Program-made: the position numbers and the translations under genes
Part shown: in pieces, positions 26,001 through 40,000 of the stretch
Layout: every line of letters begins with the position of its first letter
Numbering within the stretch: the stretch's first letter is position 1
The notes under the pieces: model-generated
The model's database searches: none
What the model was told of the DNA's origin: nothing
The model's input: only the letters and a program-made list of their open reading frames with translations
Assembly (NCBI GenBank): GCA_018398815.1
Contig: CM031620.1
Span: 67,980,260 to 68,044,259 of the forward strand
Length of the DNA stretch: 64,000 nucleotides
Source: Conus ventricosus
Lineage: Eukaryota > Mollusca > Gastropoda > Neogastropoda > Conidae
Direction of reading: 5' to 3'

Positions 26001-29000
26001 CTATGGAAAATTAACTTCCCAGAAAGTGATGACGTCATTTTTGCACAATATTGTGTTTGTTGTCATTGTTCTAATATTGCCTGACCACTTGCGTACAAGC
26101 TTTCATGCGGCATCTATGTTATCTACAAGAAAATAAACCCAGTCGAGTTTGGTATTAAAAGAATTGTTGGGAATTCGCCAATTCAGTCATCTCAATAGTG
26201 CAGATATATTACATTTTTCATGACAATAACTAATTATCAAACCTACAGCCCCATTTGTAATGGCCGCTCAACCTTGCCGAACGCATTGCTGCCAGACCAG
26301 CTATGCACAGATGACATTCAGTTGGCCGAATACAGTGCGGTTAGCTGGCTGGTGGGGAGCGGCCTGCAGAAAACATTCCTTTCCCTCACCTGCATTCACA
26401 GCTTGGTCTCTGCAGCTGTAAACTCCCTGCGACTCAAAACTAAGTAACTTGCTCTGAACAGCCGTGGAAAATAAGAATGGTAATATGAGTAAGATAATGA
26501 CCTGACAATGTGTAGAATTAGCAAAAATACATGACTGTTAACAGCCAGGTCTGTAGATGAACGAAAACTTATAATGTGAAGCTTTAAAAGAAAGCGTTTT
26601 GGGTTTGATGTCCAGTATTCCTCTCAACTCTGATAGTATATTCCCCTCAACTCTGATAGTATATTCCCCTCAACTCTGATAGTATTTCCTCTCAATTCTG
26701 ACAGTATATTCCTCTCCTTTCTAAGAAATATTCCTCTCAACTCTGATAGTATATTTCTCTCCTAAGAAATATTCCTCTCAACTCTGATAGTATATTCCCC
26801 TCAACTCTGATAGTATATTCCTCTCAATTCTGACAGTATATTCCTCTCCTTTCTAAGAAATATTCCTCTCAACTCTGATAGTATATTCCTCTCAACTCTG
26901 ATAGTATATTCCTCTCCTTTCTAAGAAATATTCCTCTCAACTCTGATAGTATATTCCTCTCCTTTCTAAGAAATATTCCTCTCAACTCTGATAGTATAGT
27001 CCTCTCCTTTCTAAGAAATATTCCTCTCAACTCTGATAGTATAGTCCTCTCCTTTCTAAGAAATATTCCTCTCAACTCTGATAGTATATTCCTCTCCTTT
27101 CTAAGAAACATTCCTCTCAAAGTGATGCAGGTCTGCGGGTACAGAAAGAAACATTTTCATAAAACAGAGGCAGAAGTCTGACTAAAAAAAATATCACAAA
27201 CAGAAATAAAAGTCTGACTAACAAAAACCTCATGAGCACACACACAGAAACAAAATTTGTTTACTTTCCTAGAACAAACACAGTAGACCCTGTTACAAAT
27301 AACCTCCAGACATCCTAAAATAAAATGGATCTTTAAAGGGAGGTAAATCTCAAAGAACAAAATGTTACAGAAAGTTTTTACTCTGAAGGTCTTTTTTTGG
27401 AGGAGTCCTCATTCGAAAGATGAACTTTCAACTAATCATCTGACTTCAGAAAGAGAAAAGCACTTGAAGACTACATTCTCCCTTTAGTTCATGTACATAA
27501 CTTCCACTGTCAGCAAATGGTAAGGCAAGTTATCAAGATGGAAAACATGCAGCCGAGCATTGCACAGCCTAACAAGATGCAAAGTATATAAACATACTCC
27601 CAGTTTATCTTGAGTACCCATGAGATATTCCATAAAGAGTAAAAACCATATTGGCCCATTATAGCCATTAGTAACAGCTATTCTGGTAAACATCGGCCAT
27701 CATCTGTGACCCATAATGAACATACCTACAAATTTTCAGAAAGATAGGCCATGTACTTTCTGAGTTTTTCCATAAAGACGAAAATTGTTATGGGCCGTTA
27801 CAGCTGTTAGTAACGACTATAACGGTAAAATAAAACGTTGGGCATGATCCGTGACCCATAATGAATATACCTACAAATTTTCAGAAAGATCGGCCAAGTA
27901 CTTTCTAAAATATTCCATAAAGAAGAAAAACCATTATGGCCATTATAGCCGTTAGTAACGGCTATAACAGTAAAATAACAAATCAGGCATGATCCGTGAC
28001 CCATAATGAACATACCTACAAATTTTCAGAAAGATCGGCCAAGTACTTTCTGAGATATTCCATAAAGAAGAACAGCAACAGATCTACACAGCAGGATCAG
28101 TCACCAGCCACAAGAGAGAGATCAACTATCCTCTCCGACTTACGTCAAGTCTCATTATTCCAAGTGGACTTCAATTCAACTCAACTCATTCACAACTTTT
28201 CCTCACTTCATGATGAAACAGTGAGAACCAAAAACAGCCTATAGGACAGACCGGTCCTTTGTGACTAACTTCAACATACTTTCCCAGGTGTAAGCAAGTC
28301 AAGTGGATGTGTGAAAGTGCACTTAACTTGTGTCAGTTCTTTGTTCGATCAGTATTGGATGTTTTAACTTCTAATTCTGTCTCTCAGAGGTACAAGTACC
28401 TTTAAGAGTACAAGCCTAAGGAAACTTCTCCCTGAGCCACTATTGAGTATTTTAACAGTCCCGTGAAAAATAAAAATTCCTTTCGATGACTAGTACCGGA
28501 CAGTTGCTCCTTCCACCACCAGTAAGAGAGTGGGTGGAGGTGAAATATCAACATAATTCTCATAGAGAAAATATTCAAAGTCCTTCCCATAGAGGACACA
28601 CCGACCCACCCCCAACTCTCATCACACCCCTGCCCATCACGTGGGACAGCAGTATCGCCGCTACATGCACTGATGAGGGAGCAGTCAACCGGTCCACGGA
28701 GCATCGAACTCAAGAAGAGGGTCTTCTTGCTACAGTGTTTCTTCGATACAGCAAAAGACTCGTACCTATGCAGACAGCAGTTAAGTACTCCTTGAAGACA
28801 GTGTGACTGTGATGTGAGGCAGTGTAGTCGGGGAGGGTATCCCTGGGGTACTCCATGTTTATTACCAACTTTTTTTTTTGCCCAGTAGGATAGTTAGTTC
28901 TCCATAAGGGTACTATTCTCTTCTATACCCCTCTTTTCTCCATACATTCTGCCTATTCTCCCTCTTCTGTGATAGGGCCCCCGAGTCCCAGCAGTAGTGT

Positions 29001-32000
29001 GTATGTGTATGTGTGCATGAGAGAACAAAGTGCTGTTTATGTATTGTACTCTTGGCTCTTGTGCTGAGTGTGCGACCTGACTCCCGACTATGTGGTCTCC
29101 CCTCCATTGAACCCTACAGTGGAATATAAAGCGCAATATTTTGTTAATTGTTTCACAAAATACACCAAACATGTATTACAGCAATGATATGTGATAAATC
29201 CTACTGTCTGTACAGATACAAAGCCCTATGACACCAACCAGTTTTCTCCTCTTGGCAGCCTTTTCTCTCTTCTGTTGAACGCCAGGTGGAATGACTGGAG
29301 GTCTGGCCTGCACACATTGTTCCACCACCCTGCAGTCTTCTCTCAATCCTGTGTCTCTCATGTCACATTCTTCTCCATCTCCACACAACATTTCAATCCT
29401 CTTGTCTTCTCTCTCAGTCCTGCATCACCCGAGTCAAACTCTACACTATTTCTTCACAATATCCCCAAACATAAGTCTTCTCTCAGTCCTACATTTCTCT
29501 TGTCAAACAGCTACTATTCCCACACCTCAGTCCCACCCTATGGTCTTCTCTCAGCCTTACATTTCTCATGTCAAATTACATACTATTCCCACACTAGTCT
29601 TCTCTCAGCCTTACATTTCTCATGTCAAATTACATACTATTCCCACCCTGGTCTTCTCTCAGCCTTACATTTCTCATGTCAAATTACATACTATTCCCAC
29701 ACTAGTCTTCTCTCAGCCTTACATTTCTCATGCCATATTACATACTATTCCCACACTAGTCTTCTCTCAGCCTTACATTTCTCATGTCAAACTGCATATT
29801 GCCACACCTCTGTCTCACACTGTAGTCTTCCCTCAGTCCCTTACTTCTCATGTCAAATTGTATACTATTCCTAGACCTCAGTCTAACCCTGTAGTCTTCT
29901 CTGTCCTACATTTTTAATGTCAAACTACATGCTATTACCACACCCTGTCTTTTCTCTCAGCCATGCATTTCCAAGTCACACTGTTTATTTTTTTTTTTGA
30001 TACACTACTCTTGCACTTTCACCAAGTCCAGAGCTGCCAACCCCCCTGATGACTTGACCTTAAGATTTTGAAAATTTGACAGGAAGAAATGCATTTTGAC
30101 AGGAAAATCTGGCGCGCGCAAGAAATTCATAAAGAAATCAAATTTCATTCATCATTTATAGAAAAACAAGTAGAAGTGAATGAAGTTGAACTCACCAGTA
30201 TGTACACTATATACAAGAAGAAAGCTGTCTACAGGGACTTCTTTGTTGCAGACTTGCAGGTCTGCAACAGTTTCTCAGATAAGGCAGTCTGATGGCACGG
30301 CACACGTTCACCAGATTTGAGGACCATGAGGGCACTTAAAGTGTCAGAAGTCATGGTCCCCCTGAAATCAGTCTTGTTCTTCCTCACCATAGAGAAGATG
30401 CGTTCACATGCGCAGTTGGAGACAGGAATCAGGAGTATTCCTTGCATGACTGCTGCCAGGTTCTTGAACTTGAGACTTCCATTGTGATCTGTTATTTTGG
30501 CCATCATCTGCCACTGGAGCTCAGCACATTCTTGATCCATCACATCAGGTGGCACAGAATCCTCAGACTGGTACTCAAGGTATTCACAGAGGAGATTATC
30601 TTGGGTAGCACCATCTTGTAGCAGGCAAGGAAAGCGATGAATGAAGTAATCCAGGGATGCAGACTTTGCTTGGTTCCTCAGCCTGATATCTGCAACCTCT
30701 GCATGTCTCCACAGTGGCTGATCTGTGGGGTTCATCTTCTCCACCATGTATGTACAAGTCGCTTGGAAGAAGGCCTTCACATTCTTGAAAAAGATCTCCT
30801 TCTCCTTGCTTTGAATGCCCTCCTTCAGATGTTGTCGGGTCTGGTAGCCAATGAAGAGATCATCATCACCTTTGATGTTGTAACTAGATTTGAAGTCCAC
30901 CTCCATCAGAGCCCCCTGATTCAAAGCACATGGTTTCACGAATGAAAGCAGCAGCTTCTTGAACAGACGTTCCAGATCCCTTTTGATGAGATGGATCCTG
31001 GCATGACCCGTCTGGAGCTGTTTGTTGGCTTTGTCAAAGATCTCAATGACTGCTGCATAGAAATGCACATACAGCTTCGCTGTCCGTCGGCAGAAGAATT
31101 CCTTCAGCTTTTCTTTGATGGACGATGCTTCATCAGATGATCTGTCTGACGTCTTCATGGAGCATTCCTGCTTGAAGAACATCTTCAGGGCCTCCCACTG
31201 CTCAAGGACTCTGGACAGAGCGGCGCCAAGGGACAGCCACCTGGTGGGAACGTGTGAAATGACTTGATGCTGGGGAACACTGCACTTTTGTTGACAGTCC
31301 TGAAAACGCTGCTGCCTTCCACTGCTCTTGGACATGTACCATGATAGCTGCCTCATGATGTCATCCATGTCAAATTTTCCGCTGGCCTTCATGCCTCTCT
31401 TGAGTGCCAAACTGATGAGATGACAAACACATCCAGCCAAGAAAACATCCGAATGTTTCTCGCGCACATACGAGATCACACCTTTGTGGGCCCCTGTCAT
31501 CACGTATGCGTTGTCACACACTAATGCTAAGCAGTTCTTCCACGGATGTCCAGAGAACTAAGCTCTTGTCGAGTATGGCGAAAATGTTCTCCCCTGTTGA
31601 CGACTCGCTGCAGACTGGATTACACAAAAGCTCCGTCTTGATCATGCCATCACAGACAGTCCGAACGACGATGGGATAACATTTGTCTCCACCCTCCTGG
31701 CTGCCGTCTGTTCCGATAACAAAAGGCCCTTTCTTCATACTGGCAGCGAGCTCTAAAGCCTTCCCTCTGCTGCAGGCTTTGACTATCTGAGTTGTTTTCG
31801 TCCTTCCACTGCTGTACTCCTTAGCAATTTTGCTGTCCGGAAACATGGCTCGGAACAGGGGCCCTGCATGGTCAGCAGCACTGATAGCGATGTTGTGCTC
31901 CACCAGAAAGTGAGAAAACAATGTCTCAGCCCGAATCGTCGACAGCTCTGAACTCCCCTCTGAAGTGCTGGATGAGAAGAAATTACTCAACTTGACCGTC

Positions 32001-35000
32001 TTCTTCAGCGCCTTGCTCCTCTCCACATGGCGATCAGAGGAACAATGGCGACTTACATCATCCAGCCCGCCATAGCAGATCTTGAAATCCAGTTCACATG
32101 GAACGCAACGTGCATGATTGGTAGAAACTTTAGAAGCGATGATGCATGGATACTCCTTCGAGTAGTGCGGCAGGAATTTCTGATGGTACGAGGTCTTCTT
32201 TTTCGCTGGCCCTTCATCATTCGTGCCTTTGCGTTTTGCGACAGCGCTTTTGTCCGCCATAGTCTGATAGAGAGCAGTGAAAATCGCAAAGTCTCGCGAT
32301 AGGCTAGACACTCCTGCCACACGCAGCTTGTGTCGCCTGCTACAGTAGCAGACGACGCATGTTGAACACAAGTGTTAGAGACTGAGAGACTGTCAGACTG
32401 AGCGTTCAGTAGGCTAGTACATCGGCTAGCTTTGTCTCAAAGCGAGCGACTTGAGCTACTCGCACTATTATTGTGCAAGCTGAGCGCTTACTTTTGGAAA
32501 TGGATGGTCGGAAGATTTCAGATTTTTTTTCGCCGGAAGAAATACCGATTGACCAGAAGATCGGAAGAAATTAATTTGACCGGAAGAAAATCCGGCGAAA
32601 CCAGAAGGGTTGGCAGCTCTGCAAGTCTCAGTCCTACACCATGTGAAAGTTATGAACACGTGTTAAATTTCTGCCTCCAAATCATGGTGTAAATAGTCAT
32701 GGGAATGCTTTTGGCCTCTGCTTTAGCCTCAAATCATTGTACCTCTCAACAAAACTGTAAAATTAGTGTTAAAAAAATATGTTCCATGTCACAAAAATGA
32801 ACACCTTTTCCTGTTTTTGGCCATATGTGTACACCATAATCCCCAAAACATAGTCACGTCAACCCTGAAATTAAATTATACCCTGTAGCTGTACAGCCCC
32901 AAACAGTCCAAAGCAGACCCCATAGCTGTACAGCCCCAAACAGTCCAAAGCAGACAGCATTTCCTCAGCCTTACTGCCCAGAGAAACCCTGATCATCATC
33001 CATATGCCTCCCTCCCCTGCCCACCCTTCCCCCCTCCCCACCACCACCCTCTCTACATACACCGCCCACCACCTCTCCTTCCCTTCCTACAACGAGAAGC
33101 CTCTCACAGCATCATCCCGTTTCTTGGGCATGGCGACAAACAGCCGGTTGGCCACATCTTGCACTCGCTTGGAGTTCAGCTTGCTGGCCACCCGGAAGTC
33201 CAGCAGTCGCTGACACGCCTGCACACAGCGATCACCATCAGTAGTGGGGTGGGGAGTAAAACCATTACACCTCGGCCTGTTTCTATCATGGTCCACCATT
33301 ATCGTTGCACCTATCCTATAACATGTGCACACACTTTCACAAAAATACACAATCACACTAATTTATGCACGAGCAGACATGTGACACACGCTGCTTGTGA
33401 CAACCTACAATAGCATTTTTTCTCCCCAAATTCTGAATGGGAAAAGAAACAAAGCAAACGAAATTCAATGAATTAATAAACAAAATCAGTCTTTGTAATT
33501 GCCCTCTTGTAACTGAAAAGAACTTCACATTGTAACAAAGAACCAAAGCGCAAACCAAAACTTTAGATCTGATGATTGCCACCGACTGACCTCGTTCCTG
33601 ACTTTCATGACGCCTTCTTGTGTGACTGTTGACATCTCAAAGATAGGAACGCTGTCTGAGAACAAGCCTCTCACCACTTTCTGCAAAAAATAAAACACAT
33701 AGTCTTTTCTTAACTCTTTCATCCCTGGTTGCCTATCGGACATTACTTCCCCTTATTCCTATGTTTCTTAGTTACAAGCAGTACCCTTCATTCCTGGGTT
33801 TCCAGGAAAAAAGTTAACAAAGAATAGGGTGTGTACTTCTGATTCTTTTGTGTGATTGGTGTTTCTACCGGACTGTAGCATGTCATACACCGTTGTGTAC
33901 AGAAATGGTGCCCGCACATTTTGATCCAGTTTTCGACCCTTTGTTGCATATTTGGTGACACACAGGTGTCAAGACTGGTGACAACTACTAATTAATTCAA
34001 ACTTAAAGAAACAAAATGTTATACAGCGGTCAAAAACATGCGAGCAGCAAAAACCATGCATGTAACTCACAGTCTGATGTCCTCCGGTAAATCCACTTCA
34101 AAGAATGCTTCACAAGTGTCTTTGTCAAAGTGTCACCATGTCCAAGGAAAAGTGCACAGCAATGATAAAAATGTCCCCACAGTACTCCTTCTGCACAATG
34201 GTCTTACCGAATTCAGTGGTCTTTGCACAGTATTTGTCCAAAAGTCACACCTTGAGTTAATGTCAACAAACAACACACAAAATGTCAGTCTTAGAAAATG
34301 ATGCACTGCTAGTGTCACAGCGTCAAAGTGTCACACGTGAAACCAGGTGTCACACAAAGGAAACACGGGTGTGGTACACCTTAAAACAATCTTTCTGATT
34401 ATTACAACACTTTTCACACATCATCGTTGTCTTGCTTTTCTTAAATGGATTGTCACTGTATTTCACAACAGGGTGTGTTGACTCATATTGTTTGTGTCGC
34501 ACGACATATACCTTACAGGTGTGATCTTTTCCAACACCTCTCCACTTGCCTCTGCTTTTTTCTGGATCAGTCTGCTGTTTAGTGTTGGCACTGTCGTTTG
34601 CAAAACTGACTAGCTTTGAAAGGACTGTTCAGAATAGAACAGCTTAAAATAATCCACTGCCTTCATTGACGTATTGAGTATGCGCACAGGACCGGGGCAC
34701 CGTTTGATGTTTTTCCAAGGTGTGCGCGGTTCAGTGAAATCCCCACCTGTCCAGTCAAATCATGGCCGATTGTAGCTAAGTGGAAGATTTTCATCATCCA
34801 ATTCATTGCCAGTATCACTGTCATATTCGTTGATGGCACTGGCAAGTTCTGCTCTCTCTTCTTCTATTAGATCAAGCAGATTGAAGTCACTGGCTAAATT
34901 GTTGTAAATTTCATCTTCAGAAAACTGATCGCTGTCTGCGTTTTCTTCACCCTCAATCTTCTCAGTAGGCACTAAACAGTGTGCTCTCACGGTCAAGTCA

Positions 35001-36205
35001 AGATAAAATTTTGGTTCCAGACACTTTCCCATGCTGAGGAAGTAAGCAGGCATGACTTATCTAAACATCCCGCGAGTCCCGTTACAAGGCGAAGGCCGCT
35101 ATGACGCGCCAACCATGTGACAGGTGGGCGCAGATTTCAAGGCATGAACCGCTGCAGCGGGTTGCCGGACGGAAAGGAGTATGTTTCTCTGAACCACTGA
35201 GGCAGTTTTTAGAAATGAAAGGAGAAGATTTGTCAAACCGCTCTGGCGGTTGGCAGGGATGATAGAGTGAAATGAAATGACTACACTAACTCGATGATAA
35301 GTCAACATTTAAATACACAAAAGTATTGAATTCATTTGCAACACAAGGTCAGTAAAAGATTTTTGCATTCCTTAACCCTTTCCCTGCCACAGTATAAGAG
35401 TTTTCCTGTACTGCCGAGTGCTGGGGCTTTTTGCAGTAGGTTCACTCATCTGTTCACTACTCATTCATTTATTGAGATATCTTAGATTTTTTGCTTTTTT
35501 TTTATACCCTGTGGTATGATGTGGTATCATAATTTGATTTTGCTGGTCATTAGTATGATAAAAATATATAATCAACTGTTTTTGTAATAAGTACCCCTTA
35601 GTAGACACGGGCGTACAAAATCGTGAAAACGACCTTATAATAGACATGGGGCACGCAGGGAAGGGGGTTAAACAAATGCTTTTTCTTTTTTTCTTCAGGG
35701 CTTAAAACAGGAGGAGGAAAAAACCACTGAAACTAGGGGGGTCCGGGGGCATGCTCCCCCGGGAAAATTTTTTTAAAAACCGAGTGTAAATCTATGCCAT
35801 TTCGCGCTTTCTGGACATAATTTCAAGAGTTATTTAGTGCATAAAAATTGCTGTAAACACATAATTATTACAGGAAGACATATTTGGGACAAGGGGAGAA
35901 GGGGTTAAACGCATAATAAAATGAACACCCCCCCTTTAACTTGAGTGTTTTACAGGTGTTCACCAACTATAGTCTTTGGATGAAATCTCACTTCTGGGGT
36001 TGCTCAATAAGTTTCACTTTTCAGGTTTAAATGATCACACAATATCAAGTTTGAAGTTGGTGCACACAGTCAGTAACTGCATCAAACACTTTAAAGTTCA
36101 GTCTCATATAACAGAGATCAACTTGTGGAATCAGCACATACTGAAAGTCAAATTTTGAAGTTCCTAAATTATAATAAACACTGAAATACAGGATTTCACA
36201 AGGAC

Positions 36206-36240
<35 letters not shown>

Positions 36241-36981
36241 CTTTGTCATTTGGGTGTTTGGGTGGTGGAGGCATTAAAGAAACATAGCAAGGAACTGTTT
36301 CTTCTTGCTGCTTGCATTGTCTGCACTGTCTTTGCCATCCACCTTCTTGCTTACTTGAATTTCAACCATATCTTTGTCTGCTGTTTCCTTGCTTTCTCCT
36401 GTCTGGATTTCACACTCCACAATTTTTATTTCATTCTCATCCACCTTCTTGCTGACAACTTGACTTTGATTAGTTTGAACCCTATCTTTTTTCCTGGCTT
36501 GCACTCTCCACATTTTCTATATCACCCTCTTTTTTCCCCACAGGATTGCAATGTTCTATCCTGGCACGTTTTACTGCTGCTAAAGTGTCTTCAGTGACCT
36601 TTCTTGTAGTTCCACTCAGCGCCTTGACGTTTGACACGTGCTTCGCTGAACGAATGTGATCAAGAGCTTTCTTCCCGCGATTACCGTAACACTTCCCTTA
36701 AGCACAGTTTGCACCAAGCTAAACCTGGTGCAATAACTTTGCGAAGAAAGTCTCCAATGACTTCTTCGTCAACTTTCTGAAGCGTCCACTCCCATTTCCA
36801 CATGTTTTTAATTGCAGATTCGTCAAAAGATCGACCCGCATGAACAATGACTGCACGCTCCGCCATTTTGTTTTTTCCGGAAGTCCGACCGGAAATTTCT
36901 TCCAAGAATAATCAGGGGCCATAACTTGCGCGCAGTTGCTATGAACGCTTGCAAGCCGATCACGGATACCTTGCTCCTGTC

Positions 36982-37021
<40 letters not shown>

Positions 37022-40000
37022 ACAAACCGAAATCGTGGAATTCCGCCCAGACGCGGAACGTTTTAAGCCCTGTTTCTTTTATTCTAAAAGCATTCACACA
37101 CTTTAATCACTCTTCCTTCTCCCTCCCTTTCAGCGTCTTTGTTTGGATGAGAATTCAAGACAATAAGAACCAAAACCAAAACTGACAAACTACTGCCAAT
37201 TCTAAGCTGACCTGTTTCTCCCTGGGGAGGTCGTCCAGTGTCATGACGTCAGACTTGTTAGACACCAGCATCAATGGCTTGTTCTTGAACAGCGGCGTGA
37301 TGGACTGGAACAGGCTCACCTGACAACCAATATCAGAAAGATCAAGCAACACACTCCCTACCACCAGTTGTCTCCCCTGCTTTCTGTCATGTATGGCCTA
37401 GTTGTATGGGTAAGCAATTCATTAATGTTTATATCTCAGCTGAACACAAAGGGCAATATCAGCAGTGTCACGACATCACAGTTACTTTCTACATAGATGT
37501 TAATTTTTCTCAATCACATACACACAACTTATTATACCAGATTTTCTATTAAAAAAAACACAATAAAGTTGCTTAAAAATCTTTCTTCCAGTAATGTCTA
37601 AGATCACACACACACACACACAAAATCTCTCTCTTTCATGAACTAAAAAATTGCATCAAGATGGAACATCTTTGAACAAGATTTTCATACAGTCTGCAGT
37701 GAATTGTTTTCATCTAACATCATGTAAGTGCCAACACATGTAAGTGCCAACACTACATATGAAAAAGTTTGATAGAGACTGACACATCACATGAAATACA
37801 CCATGAAGCTTTCATGCCTTTAAAAGATAAGCCTAAACCGATTTTAGTAAGAAAATCACCTTCTGAAAGCATGTTAACCATGGTGATGAAGAACAACTTT
37901 TTTATCTTGATCAACTCTCTAAAGAGTCCCAACAACTTCAGTTCTGACATGATGCACACATCATTCTGTCCTGTGAAAAGTGGCTGTAAACATTCTGGCA
38001 AAGAGAACTCAAGATGACCAGTTGTGCGGAAAGATCAATGATGACATTGTCAAGTCTATGAAACCTTGTTACCATTGAGGCGCCCATCAAGAACTCCAAA
38101 ACTTTTCAAATTCGCAGTCTGAAATATTGCAATAAACTGGAGATTGCCCGTCTGTAACACTGCGTCCACCATCGTTCCCCACCAAAAGTTCATCAGAAAG
38201 ACCGTGTTATCCTCCATTTCTCTTTGCTGGCAAGCTAGCATCTAAGAACATGTACACACCAAGTGGGTTACTGGCATCTGTCCAAAGAAAAATAAGCAGA
38301 TGAGAAAAAGTCAGGGTAACACGAGAAACAGTGGCTCTTAGTACAGGGAAAAAACTGGCAAAGTGAAACAGAATTACAGGTAGGAGGACAGTACAGAGTG
38401 TCTAAACAGTGGGGATCCAGACTGTATTCCTAGGATTCCCTGCATCACTGTGGGAAGGTCTGTTTACACAATAATTATCAGTAGGATTCCCTGCATCACT
38501 GTGGGAAGGTCTGTTTACACAATAATTATCAGTAGGATTCCCTGCATCACTGTGAGAAGGTCTGTTTACACAATAATTATCAGTAGGATTCCCTGCATCA
38601 CTGTGAGAAGGTCTGTTTACACAATAATTATCAGTAGGATTCCCTGCATCACTATGAGAAGGTCTGTTTACACAATAATTATCAGTAGGATTCCCTGCAT
38701 CACTATGAGAAGGTCTGTTTACACAATAATTATCAGTAGGATTCCCTGCATCACTGTGAGAAGGTCTGTTTACACAATAACTATCAGTAGGATTCCCTGC
38801 ATCACTGTGAGAAGGTCTGTTTACACAATAAATATCAGTAGGATTCCCAGCATCACTGTGAGAAGGTCTGTTTACACAATAATTATCAGTAGGATTCCCT
38901 GCATCCCTATGAGAAGGTCTGTTTACACAATAATTATCAGAAGTACAACACAATTTAGCAAAAGACGCACAACTCAGCACAGAACAGAGCATTATCTGAT
39001 GATACATCATTACGCTCTCCATGCTACCAAGTTGTTACCCAACCATGGGTAAAATGGGTCCTGCTGCCTTGCAGGCTGCCTTGGGAAAGGCGAAGGCTTT
39101 GGGAGTAAACCCCTAATGAAAAATTCGGAGTGGAGCCCCTAAGACGGCTTGGTGGTGAACTCCATTATCATTCCGGCAGCTCCTGCAGTCCAGTCGTAGT
39201 CAAGATGTTATGCCCTGCATCCCTCTTGGCAATAATAGTTCGGACCAAGAGGGGGGTCGTGGTGCTTGGGCAACCCACGGTCTCCATATACTTCTTTGCC
39301 CAGGACTCATTGACTCTACCTCTCCTTTCTGCTTTCCCAAGCCCTGGGGCAACAGGCGAGTGGCGACGGTGGCAGGTGGAAGATGGCACTGGGAGCTGCC
39401 AGCCACGGACCTGCACTCAGGCGATCAGGGCAGCATGGTCGTCACTCTACTCACCGGGGCAAGAGTAGGTTTCGGCAGCCACCTTGGCGATGGAGCAGCC
39501 CTATTCAGGGAGAGCGCTGCTCCCCCCTCATGTGGAGGGGCCTAGAAAAGGTGGCCTAAAGAAAGCTTGCCTCACGCCATCCTGTCAGCATACCGCAGCT
39601 GACCGGACATCTAACAATGCGGTCGAAATCATTCAAAAAGATCTACCACAAAGAACAAACGCACTTTATGTGTTGGAGCCTGGAACATCCAGACTCTAAT
39701 GGACAGCAGGAACAGCGACAGACCAGAGCATCAAACAGCACATGTGGGCCAAGAACTAAAACGTTACAAAGTTGATACTGCTGCACTTAGCGAGACGCGC
39801 CTGGCAGACACTGGAGAAATCACAGAAGGAGCTGGATACACCTTCTTCTGGACAGGAAGGCCCCTGGAGGATAAAAGAGAAGCAGGAGTGGGTTTTGCCA
39901 TCCACACCTCGCTGGTCAAGAACCTAGAGTCTCTCCCAAAGGGAACTGGTGATTGTCAGATGACTATGAGACTACCCCTCCAAGGAAAGCAGCACTTGAC

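Noticed and set aside
26220..26447. 75-codon plus-strand open frame
   Set aside because: No domain, no repeat family and no flanking exons; probably chance.
29191..29917. Plus-strand open frames of more than 200 codons
   Set aside because: They run through the 54-bp minisatellite (period divisible by 3) in two overlapping frames with no recognisable domain.
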